This document shows, piece by piece, positions 56,009 to 62,460 of a stretch of DNA of 64,000 nt. Where the stretch lies: positions 54,961-118,960 of the forward strand of contig CANJIV010000007.1 of assembly GCA_947474595.1 (NCBI GenBank), given 5' to 3'. Numbering within the stretch: position 1 is the first letter of the stretch; every line of letters starts with the position of its first letter. The position numbers were made by a program, and so were the translations under genes. Below the pieces are notes generated by a model. That model worked only from the letters and a program-made list of their open reading frames with translations. It was not told where the DNA came from and did not search any database. The stretch is from Solirubrobacterales bacterium. GTDB lineage: Bacteria; Actinomycetota; Thermoleophilia; Solirubrobacterales; Solirubrobacteraceae.

Positions 56009-56353
56009 CTAGAAGCCGGGTAGGCCAAGGCCGCCCATGCCACCTGGTCCGCCGATGCCGCCGGTGATCGCCCCGAGCTTGTTCGCAGCGAGCTCCTGTG
56101 CCGATCGAATCGCCTCGTTCGTCGCCGCCATAACCATATCTTGGAGCAGCTCCACGTCCTGGGGGTCGACTGCCTCAGGGTCGATCACGATGCCTTTGAG
56201 CACCAGATCGCCGGTGATCGTGACCTTGACCATGCCGCCACCAGAGGACGCCTCGACGATCTCGTCCTTGAGCGCATCCTGGGCGCTGACCATCTCCTGC
56301 TGCATCTTCTGCACCTGAGCGAGCATCTTCTGCATATTTGGTGGCTGGGGCAT
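56009..56353 (-). CDS. ybaB: YbaB/EbfC nucleoid-associated protein
   Basis: The 114-residue DNA-binding protein has the typical MQKMLAQVQKMQQEMVSAQDAL helix, VEASSGGGMVKVTITGDLVLKGIVIDPEAVD and a Gly-rich tail. Its ATG overlaps the dnaX stop by 1 nt (TGATG). Confidence 0.94.
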   Translation of the reverse strand: MPQPPNMQKMLAQVQKMQQEMVSAQDALKDEIVEASSGGGMVKVTITGDLVLKGIVIDPEAVDPQDVELLQDMVMAATNEAIRSAQELAANKLGAITGGIGGPGGMGGLGLPGF

Positions 56354-58008
56354 CAGGGTGTTACCTCTTCCTCGTTATTTAAGGAGATCTCCTCTCCATC
56401 GAACTCTGTGATGAAGCGCTCGAACCAGTCGTCGGCGCTAAGTGGCCCAACACTGACGCCACCACTGCCTGTGGCCTCAGTGCTCGGATCATCAACAAGC
56501 GTAAATGTAACCGTTAAGCGATGACCGGTGAGCGCTGCGATCGCGGCTATTACAGCATCTCGATTAGGGCGATCCTCGGCCTTGCGTTTGAGGAAAGAGG
56601 CCGACTGTGCAAAGCCTAGGTTGACCTCATCGCCGCTCACGCCAAGCGGGCGCGCGGCCTCGAAGAGCGCCGCGAGCATCGCATTATCGGCGCGGATCGT
56701 TTCGATTACAGAGGGCCAGATTGCGGCGAAACGCTCGAAGTCAAGGGGCTCACCGTCTGCTGGCGCTGCTGGCGTCACGGGCGCTGCTGGCGTCACGGGC
56801 GCTGCTGGCGTCACGGGCGCTGCTGGCGTCACGGGCGCTGCTGGCGCTCCTCCACCACCGGTGACTTGCGCCTCCAATCGCTCAATCCGTGTGAGCAGGG
56901 CCTCGCGAGAGGGATCGACATCGGGCGCTGCAGCCTTGATCAAGGCGAGTTCGAGCTGTGTGCGCGGCTCAGAACCAGCCTTCATCGCCTCCATCCCCGC
57001 TGCCAAGAGGTCTAACAAACGCACAACTTCGGCACGCCCAACTCGCGCGGCCTGCTCGCCGAGTCGGCGGTCACGCTCCTCGGTAAGGCGTAGCGACGCT
57101 GGTACCTCACCGATCGCGCCGACGACCAAGAGCTCGCGTGCATGGCCCTCAAGGTCACTGAAGAAGCGGCCTGGGTCGCGACCGGACTCCGACAGGCGCG
57201 CGACCGTTATCAGCGCGGCCCGCACGTCTCCAGCGGCGACCGCGTCAACAGCAGCGAAGAGGAGCTCACCATCGGCGATCCCCAAGACAGCTAATACATC
57301 CTGCACCGCTACCGTCGAGCCGCCGTATGTCGTGAGCTGCTCGAGCGTCCCGAGCGCATCTCGGAAGGAGCCGGTGGCATGGCGAGCGATCAGCGCTGCG
57401 GCAGCATCTGGCAGTTCGATCTTCTCCTCGGTGGCAGCTCGCTGGAGCACGGAGATGATCTGATCGGCGCTCGGGCGAGCGAAGTCAAAGCGGTGACAGC
57501 GATCGACGACGGTCGGCAAAACCTTCTGAGCTTCGGTGGTTGCCAGCACGAAGACCGTATTGGGCGGCGGCTCCTCGAGCGTCTTAAGAAATGCGTTCCA
57601 TGCCGCCGTGGAGAGCATGTGGGCCTCATCGAGGATGTAGACCTTTTGACGTCCCGAAACCGGCGCATATGCGACCGATTCGCGCAGATCGCGGATATCG
57701 TCAACTGAGTTATTAGACGCAGCATCCATCTCGACGACATCAAGAGAGGTCGCGGTGGCGATCGACCGACATGAATCACAGACGCCACAAGGGGTAATCG
57801 TTGGGCCCTGCTCACAGTTAAGACAGGACGCAAGAATCTTGGCCATGCTCGTCTTGCCGGTTCCACGAGAGCCAACAAAGAGATAGGCGTGATGGACCTT
57901 GCCTTGCTCCACGGCGTTGCTAAGAGTGCGCACGACATGCTCCTGGCCGACGACGTCGTCGAAGGTCCGGGGGCGGTGACGGCGGTAGAGCGAGGGGCCT
58001 AGGGACAC
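56353..58008 (-). CDS. dnaX: DNA polymerase III subunit gamma/tau
   Basis: DnaX is the clamp-loader ATPase. The 551-residue protein has YRRHRPRTFDDVVGQEHVVRTLSNAV, Walker A FVGSRGTGKTSMAKILASCLNC, a zinc motif with CEQG..CGVCDSC, DEAHML (Walker B) and SRC region ATTEAQKVLPTVVDRC. A C-terminal linker has APVTPA-type repeats. The GTG start has TAGACT 8 nt upstream. It lies between the SRP RNA and ybaB. Confidence 0.96.
   Translation of the reverse strand: MSLGPSLYRRHRPRTFDDVVGQEHVVRTLSNAVEQGKVHHAYLFVGSRGTGKTSMAKILASCLNCEQGPTITPCGVCDSCRSIATATSLDVVEMDAASNNSVDDIRDLRESVAYAPVSGRQKVYILDEAHMLSTAAWNAFLKTLEEPPPNTVFVLATTEAQKVLPTVVDRCHRFDFARPSADQIISVLQRAATEEKIELPDAAAALIARHATGSFRDALGTLEQLTTYGGSTVAVQDVLAVLGIADGELLFAAVDAVAAGDVRAALITVARLSESGRDPGRFFSDLEGHARELLVVGAIGEVPASLRLTEERDRRLGEQAARVGRAEVVRLLDLLAAGMEAMKAGSEPRTQLELALIKAAAPDVDPSREALLTRIERLEAQVTGGGGAPAAPVTPAAPVTPAAPVTPAAPVTPAAPADGEPLDFERFAAIWPSVIETIRADNAMLAALFEAARPLGVSGDEVNLGFAQSASFLKRKAEDRPNRDAVIAAIAALTGHRLTVTFTLVDDPSTEATGSGGVSVGPLSADDWFERFITEFDGEEISLNNEEEVTP
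56763..56846. repeat. 18-bp tandem repeats in dnaX
   Basis: Four exact copies of GCGCTGCTGGCGTCACGG (56763-56834) plus a 12-bp partial copy encode the Ala-Pro-Val-Thr-Pro-Ala linker. Exact identity suggests recent expansion by slippage. Confidence 0.9.
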
Positions 58009-58016
58009 GGACGGCC

Positions 58017-58022
58017 AGTCTA
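58017..58022 (-). promoter_or_regulatory. -10-like TAGACT, 8 nt before dnaX GTG
   Basis: Identical to the hexamers before prs and pucR; lies between the SRP RNA and dnaX. Confidence 0.45.
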
Positions 58023-58106
58023 CCCAGCCGCGCGGCCCTAGTCGGCCTGCGCGCTGCTTAAGCCAGCCGCCCTAGATGGGCGCGATCATCAGTTTGTCGA
58101 AGATAT

Positions 58107-58380
58107 GGACCGTGCACCCTCTTCTGTGGCGAGGCTCTCAGACGCTGACCACTACCCGAATGCTCCGGCCGGGGAACCCCGCAACGCCTATCGGTTACCG
58201 CTTAAGGCTGCTTCCTTCCGGACCTGACCTGGTTCACGAGCCGACATCGTACGGGACCCGGCCATCGACGCCTTCGAATAGCGCGCGACCCCGAAAACCA
58301 AACCCCTCGAGAGGGAATTCAGCCCCGCTAGAGCGGATTGCGGGTGCAGGGCACCGCTACCTCCCCGCCTAGCACGGTCC
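58107..58380 (-). ncRNA. ffs: Signal recognition particle RNA, large (Bacillus-type) form
   Basis: The minus strand holds the universal SRP core GGTCAGGTCCGGAAGGAAGC (within 58206-58229). On the 5' side lies the Alu-type 5' end with GTGCTAGGCGGGGAGGTAGC and CACCCGCAATCCGCTCTAGC; on the 3' side lies ...AGGGTGCACGGTCC. The ends GGACCGTGC and GGTGCACGGTCC pair, giving about 274 nt, near the 271-nt scRNA of B. subtilis and unlike the short 4.5S form. The scr-dnaX-ybaB-recR order is also that of Bacillus. End points are estimated by pairing. Confidence 0.9.
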
Positions 58381-58422
58381 ACGGCCATGGTAACGCTCAC
58401 GGGGGTGTCAGTGGGGCGGGCC

Positions 58423-58452
58423 TTGCCAAACCCCCGAGACGACACCTACACT
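58423..58452 (+). promoter_or_regulatory. Promoter TTGCCA-N18-TACACT before the 180-aa gene
   Basis: TTGCCA (58423-58428) and TACACT (58447-58452) are 18 bp apart, and the ATG lies 9 nt after the hexamer. This is the most complete -35/-10 pair found before a start. Confidence 0.5.
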
Positions 58453-58461
58453 GACCCATAG

Positions 58462-59004
58462 ATGTCGAGTCAATCTCCCCCCGGACAAGACCCCAACCTT
58501 CCGACTTCGGGCGGCGGGAGTGGGAGCAAGATCCTGATTGGCGTGCTCGCCGCGCTCGCACTCGGGCTCGGAGCTGCGGTTGCCATCGTGCTTGTTGGCA
58601 ACGACAGCGGCTCATCGCAGACGATCGGTAGCACGACCGCCTTAACAAGATCAGTCGATACAACAGCTCCTAAGACGATCACCCAAGAGAAGACGATCAC
58701 TCAGGAGAAGACGATCACCCAAGAGACGACGCCGACCCAGCCCCCTGGGCCAAAGATCGACGCGGCTACAGCCAAAGAGGTGACGGCTACGGCCGCGAGC
58801 ACCGCGGCGGCTGCACAAGGAGCGCAGATACCCGCCTCTGACTGGGATGCGCGCTGCACTGCGGTCGGCGGGGGCACGACATCTGCCACCTGGAACTGCC
58901 AAGCGGCCTCTAATAACGGCCAGTGCTCAGGACCCCTAAGAGTGGTCGCAACAAGCGACACGGCTGGCCGAGCCGAGGATGTCAAGGTCACCTGCGAGCA
59001 GTAG
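58462..59004 (+). CDS. Membrane-anchored protein with Thr-rich repeats, unknown function
   Basis: The 180-residue protein has a Gly/Ser/Pro N-terminus, one membrane segment (ILIGVLAALALGLGAAVAIVLVG, about 24-46), an external repeat TITQEK (three copies, about 72-89), and a C-terminal domain with three Cys (DARCTAVGG, TWNCQAA, GQCSGPL; further KVTCEQ at the end) likely to form disulfides. The function is unknown. Secreted or wall-associated location is inferred. Confidence 0.7.
   Translation: MSSQSPPGQDPNLPTSGGGSGSKILIGVLAALALGLGAAVAIVLVGNDSGSSQTIGSTTALTRSVDTTAPKTITQEKTITQEKTITQETTPTQPPGPKIDAATAKEVTATAASTAAAAQGAQIPASDWDARCTAVGGGTTSATWNCQAASNNGQCSGPLRVVATSDTAGRAEDVKVTCEQ
58675..58728 (+). repeat. 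Three 18-bp tandem repeats (TITQEK)
   Basis: Units at 58675-58692, 58693-58710 and 58711-58728 read ACGATCAC[CT]CA[AG]GAGA[AC]G. They code for the external repeat of the anchored protein. Confidence 0.85.
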
Positions 59005-59008
59005 CTTG

Positions 59009-59014
59009 TAAGAT
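59009..59014 (+). promoter_or_regulatory. -10-like TAAGAT, 7 nt before the small secreted protein ATG
   Basis: Good -10 match, placed for a leaderless transcript; lies 5 nt after the previous stop. Confidence 0.5.
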
Positions 59015-59021
59015 CTTCGAC

Positions 59022-59414
59022 ATGAACAACATTCTTGTCCGTACACAACCCCTACAGCCAATCAAGTTCGTCCTGCCAATCGCCGTTTTGTTGACGTTTG
59101 TCGCCTTAGTATTCGCTACCGTCGCACCGCCCGCACACGCCGCCACAGCGACCTGTGCCAATGTGATCCACAGCGGAACCGGTCCAAACGGCGAGGGTTA
59201 TGGGATCGCCGACCACATCACCGCTACCGGCCTGTCCTGCCGCACTGCTCGCGGCGTCGTTCGCTACTTCGGCTGCTACCAGCGTGGGCCCTACGGCTGG
59301 GTCACGACAGCTGCTCCACGTGGGGATTCCTACCAGCTGCGCAATGGCAACTGGAGGATCAGGTTCTCAATAGCTGGTGGTGCCTTCTGCCCCAGCGGCG
59401 GCGTAACCGGCTAG
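59022..59414 (+). CDS. Small secreted protein with four Cys, unknown function
   Basis: The 130-residue precursor has a signal peptide (1-40, ending APPAHAATA) and a mature domain of about 90 residues with four Cys in ATCANVIHSG, GLSCRTARGVV, YFGCYQRG and GAFCPSG. The layout suggests a small disulfide-bonded exported protein. I do not recognise the family. The start is at 59022 with TAAGAT 7 nt upstream; an ORF open to 58923 overlaps the previous gene. Confidence 0.7.
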   Translation: MNNILVRTQPLQPIKFVLPIAVLLTFVALVFATVAPPAHAATATCANVIHSGTGPNGEGYGIADHITATGLSCRTARGVVRYFGCYQRGPYGWVTTAAPRGDSYQLRNGNWRIRFSIAGGAFCPSGGVTG

Positions 59415-59418
59415 GTAG

Positions 59419-60414
59419 CTACAGACTCAAGCCAGCCAGGTCGCAAAAGAGTCGAGTTGCGACGCTGGCGGCCAGCGATATAGCCGGCGGAGGACCGCCG
59501 CCTGGAGGACCGCCGCCTGGAGGACCGCCCATGTTGGGCATCTTCGTGATCAGCGACGAGTCGACCTTGCCGTGGAAGCAGCGGATCGAAGAGGTTGCGT
59601 TGCTCGTGCCTGGCAGCACGTAGTGGTAGATCCCCTTCGGGAACTCCGGTGTAGGGCTAGTGATGCCATTGCACTTATCGAGCCTAGAAACCGAAATCAC
59701 CTTGCCCTTAATGTCGCGCTTGCCGTAGATCGGGAAGCCGTCAAGTGCGATCCCGATGATGTGCGATGGCCCAGCTGAAGTGTCAACCTCTTTAGAAACG
59801 CAGGCCGGAAGCCCGTGATAGTGGTACTGACCGCCACCACCGCCCATTGCCGGCGTCGGGTGGCCGCTGCAGGCGTCGACGAAAGGCGCCTTTGAGCCGT
59901 CGGGCGCAGTCAGCACGAAGTTGTTCGCCATCGCTACGGTGCTGCCGTCCCCCTCATAAGGGTTGAACAGAACCGAGCCGGAGATCATCATGCCGATCGA
60001 CCCAAGCGGCGCCGCTGTTGTTTTGGCAATCTTCAATGGTGTCGTGGGGATCTTGAAGTCGTAGGACTGCGCCTTGGTTGGATCCTTCGCAACCCGCGCC
60101 GTCGCCGCAGTCGGGACTACCACGCCCATGTTGGGCACGGCGTAGTACTCAGAGCGTGCGTGGTTAGGAATCCCATTTGAGCGCAAGCGGATCGTGCTCG
60201 TTCCGTAGGTCACCGTCATCTTCTTGCCCCACTTCACCTTCTTAAGGCCAGCTGCAGTGCTTGGACTACTAGCGGCAGCGATGCTTGTAGCGCTGCTGGC
60301 TGTGGCCGTGTTGCCGCTCGCCGTGCCGCCTGCGCAGGCCGCAAGTACGAACGCTGCGCAAACGCCACAGACCTGTAGGCACAGAGCTCTCTTTCGACTC
60401 ATTTTGATGTTCAT
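59419..60414 (-). CDS. YHYH-domain lipoprotein
   Basis: The 331-residue precursor has a lipoprotein signal (lipobox LAAC, about Cys26), a Ser/Ala-rich spacer and a domain with GNNF-like core, VDACSGHPTPAMGGGGGQYHYHGLPACV (the YHYH motif, His pair possibly metal-binding), GIALDGFPIYGKRDIKG and GIYHYVLPGT. The C-terminal tail is PPGGG repeats. The family's role is not settled. TACGCT lies 7 nt upstream of the ATG. Confidence 0.85.
   Translation of the reverse strand: MNIKMSRKRALCLQVCGVCAAFVLAACAGGTASGNTATASSATSIAAASSPSTAAGLKKVKWGKKMTVTYGTSTIRLRSNGIPNHARSEYYAVPNMGVVVPTAATARVAKDPTKAQSYDFKIPTTPLKIAKTTAAPLGSIGMMISGSVLFNPYEGDGSTVAMANNFVLTAPDGSKAPFVDACSGHPTPAMGGGGGQYHYHGLPACVSKEVDTSAGPSHIIGIALDGFPIYGKRDIKGKVISVSRLDKCNGITSPTPEFPKGIYHYVLPGTSNATSSIRCFHGKVDSSLITKMPNMGGPPGGGPPGGGPPPAISLAASVATRLFCDLAGLSL
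59489..59528. repeat. 15-bp tandem repeats encoding PPGGG tail
   Basis: Units at 59489-59503 and 59504-59518 are GGAGGACCGCCGCCT, followed by a partial copy. They encode the Pro/Gly tail of the YHYH lipoprotein. Confidence 0.8.
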
Positions 60415-60421
60415 CGTTTCA

Positions 60422-60427
60422 AGCGTA
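60422..60427 (-). promoter_or_regulatory. -10-like TACGCT, 7 nt before the YHYH lipoprotein ATG
   Basis: Fits the leaderless spacing and supports the ATG at 60412-60414. Confidence 0.4.
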
Positions 60428-60619
60428 AGTGATCATCTTAAGAAAACCTTGAGGGACGTCATACGGCTTCTACAGGCTGGTTCGAAGGTGCCCTGCTCTC
60501 TAGCCGTGACGCCGCTGGGCGGATCGTGGCCACACATCGCGGCGCTGGATGATCATCGCGTGGCCGCTATCTCGGGCAGCCAGTATTCCCAGCATCCACA
60601 GTAAGATTTGACCATTCCC

Positions 60620-60691
60620 GGGCGCGTAGCTCAGCGGGAGAGCGCTCGCTTCACACGCGAGAGGTCGCTGGTTCGAAACCAGCCGTGCCCA
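60620..60691 (+). tRNA. tRNA-Val (anticodon CAC)
   Basis: The 72-nt cloverleaf has acceptor GGGCGCG (60620-60626) pairing with CGTGCCC (60684-60690, one G-T pair), D-arm GCTCAGCGGGAGAGC, anticodon stem-loop CTCGC-TTCACAC-GCGAG reading GTG codons, and T-arm CTGGTTCGAAACCAG. The discriminator is A691. CCA is not encoded. The 3' end recurs at 61741 and 62331. Confidence 0.96.
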
Positions 60692-60707
60692 TGGTCAGAG
60701 AGGCTGG

Positions 60708-61538
60708 CTAGAAGGCGTTAGGTAGCGCCGCCCAGGCCACGGCGTCGTGTCCCGGGATCGCGATCGTGTTGGGGTTATTCGTGAGGTGTCGCTGGATTCG
60801 CCCGAGCGAGTCACGGAAGCCCCGTCGGTCCTGCATAACCGTCATTTCGAGAACTTCGTGCAGCTGGCGCTCAACATGGGCGGCGTCGCCACACAAGAGC
60901 ACGGGGCCGTGCTCTGTTTCAAGCAGGAGCGAGAGATGCCCAAGCGTGTGGCCGGGGGTGCGCAGCAGCCTGATACTCCCGTCTCCGAACAGATCCAGCG
61001 TCTCGTCGAAGACACCCCACCGCTCTTTCGGCCTAAGGGCCCGGATGCGTTGATGCTCCCTGAGCAGTACCGGGTGGTAGCCGCCAGGGTTCACTGAGGA
61101 ACCGGGGCGTGTCGCGATTGCGAGCTCAGCCTCATCCAACAGCAGCTCGGCATCGGAAAACTGGCGCAGTCCGCTGAGGTGATCCATGTGGCAGTGAGTC
61201 ATTACGACGATCCGCGGCTGGCCGAGCCCGAGCGCCTCAAGTTGTGGGGCGACAGGCTCCGCGCGATGGTCGAAGATGAAACGGCTCGGTGGCCCCATCG
61301 TGTTCGCTGGATCGTTGTCGACCGAGGGGTCATAGCCCGTGTCGACCAGCAGCAGTCCCTCATCGGGGTGTTCGATTGCGAAGGTCGGTACCGGCTGCCA
61401 CGCCGCGCCGACACGAAGCAGCTGCCGCGCCCAACCATGCAGTTGCCCCACGACTCCCGCACCGGAAGGCTTGACACTGAAGGCTGGCGAGAGTCGGATC
61501 TCCCCGCCTCGGATCGGATAGACACGCACGACCGTCAT
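60708..61538 (-). CDS. N-acyl homoserine lactonase-like metallo-hydrolase
   Basis: The 276-residue MBL-fold protein has THCHMDHLSG (H115, H117, D119, H120), the AiiA-type HxHxDH, then TPGHTLGHLSLL and LLCGDAAH (Asp ligand). This is the family that opens the AHL lactone ring (quorum quenching), though some members act on other lactones or esters. It lies 16 bp past tRNA-Val and is convergent to it. I start at ATG 61538 because TATTCT lies 9 nt upstream; the frame to 61664 adds an atypical Arg-rich extension. Confidence 0.83.
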   Translation of the reverse strand: MTVVRVYPIRGGEIRLSPAFSVKPSGAGVVGQLHGWARQLLRVGAAWQPVPTFAIEHPDEGLLLVDTGYDPSVDNDPANTMGPPSRFIFDHRAEPVAPQLEALGLGQPRIVVMTHCHMDHLSGLRQFSDAELLLDEAELAIATRPGSSVNPGGYHPVLLREHQRIRALRPKERWGVFDETLDLFGDGSIRLLRTPGHTLGHLSLLLETEHGPVLLCGDAAHVERQLHEVLEMTVMQDRRGFRDSLGRIQRHLTNNPNTIAIPGHDAVAWAALPNAF

Positions 61539-61654
61539 GTCGAGCGAAGAATAGTCGGGCGTCCGGTATCTCGGCTTGTCCGCGAAAGCAGCGCGACCCC
61601 AGGGCCACCGGCACCACAGTCCCGCGCGCGCGGCGCGCAACGGCTCCTTAGCTA

Positions 61655-61757
61655 CAGGTAGCAACCGGACGGCAGGCTGCCGCGTTTGGGTAGCAAACCA
61701 GTAGCAACCACCCCGAACCGCCCGCCAACGCGGCGATTAGAACCAGCCGTGCCCATC
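61655..61757. repeat. att-like segment R1 ending in tRNA-Val 3' copy
   Basis: About 100 bp align ungapped with 62245-62344 (offset 590, about 80% identity by hand). It ends in AACCAGCCGTGCCCAT, identical to 16 bp of the tRNA-Val 3' end. GTAGCAACC-type words at 61658, 61690 and 61701 look like integrase arm sites. The rest of the 61539-61865 gap holds no supported gene. Confidence 0.75.
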
Positions 61758-61865
61758 AAAAAACCCCGGGTCGATCAATAAAGCAGCCTCCGACTCGGGG
61801 CCACTGCGGAGCAGATAGCAGTTCGCCTGCCCCAGGCAACCGTTAAGGGCTGAATTTCGGAGCGC

Positions 61866-62186
61866 TCAGCTCGCCGCCTTGCTCGCCGCCGCGCTCTTAG
61901 CGAGGTAGCGGCGATAGAGCCAGCGGTCGCTGTAATAGCTAAACGGGACGTAGAAAACGAACGCCACCGCGACCCCTATCCACGTAAATCCAGTCGAGCT
62001 GTTGAGCAAAAGCAAGTTAAGCAATACCCAAAACGCGACGAAGGCGATTCCCCCAATCGCAGCCCTGCCCCAGCTTGGCGGGCGCGGGTTGTAGCCAAAA
62101 CGCCCTTTATCGGCGCCGGGAGCGTCAACCCCTCCAGCGTCGTTATCGCGGTTCTCCGAGCTGCCTTCACTATTCGTCTGAGTCAT
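61866..62186 (-). CDS. Two-pass membrane protein, unknown function
   Basis: The 106-residue protein has a charged N-terminus (ENRDNDAGGVDAPGADKGRFGYNPRPPSW) and two membrane segments (AAIGGIAFVAFWVLLNLLLL and WIGVAVAFVFYVPFSYYSD), then YRRYLAKSAAASKAAS. I do not recognise the family. TAATCT lies 10 nt before the ATG. It lies between the two att-like segments. Confidence 0.68.
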   Translation of the reverse strand: MTQTNSEGSSENRDNDAGGVDAPGADKGRFGYNPRPPSWGRAAIGGIAFVAFWVLLNLLLLNSSTGFTWIGVAVAFVFYVPFSYYSDRWLYRRYLAKSAAASKAAS

Positions 62187-62244
62187 CTGAGTTCGCAGAT
62201 TAGACCATTCTGGGGCGTCAGCCTGCTGCGGCAGATTACGGGTC

Positions 62245-62344
62245 CAGGTAGCACACGGATAGCGAGCTCCCGCGTATTTTCAGCAACCCAGTAGCAACCG
62301 TCCCGAATCGCCAGCCAACGCGGCGGTTCGGACCAGCCGTGCCA
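62245..62344. repeat. att-like segment R2 ending in tRNA-Val 3' copy
   Basis: Second copy of R1 with GTAGCACAC (62248) and GTAGCAACC (62291) words, ending GGTTCGGACCAGCCGTGCC, which matches the tRNA-Val T-arm and acceptor with a 1-nt deletion. Confidence 0.75.
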
Positions 62345-62448
62345 CAAAAAGCCTTTTAAGATCAAGCTTTACAAGGTCACGGTTTGGCGCCGGTCGGGTT
62401 CAGGTCAGCTAGCTCGCAACTGCCGACGCACAGTCGGCTCGTACCTAG

Positions 62449-62454
62449 TACGGT
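62449..62454 (+). promoter_or_regulatory. -10-like TACGGT, 6 nt before the hydrolase ATG
   Basis: Fits the leaderless spacing; supports ATG at 62461. Confidence 0.4.
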
Positions 62455-62460
62455 CGCCAC

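Noticed and set aside
56763..56846. CRISPR-like repeat array
   Set aside because: The 18-bp units are contiguous without spacers and lie in frame in dnaX.
61539..61664. Upstream extension of the lactonase-like gene
   Set aside because: The extension is Arg-rich without family similarity, and the ATG at 61538 has TATTCT 9 nt upstream.
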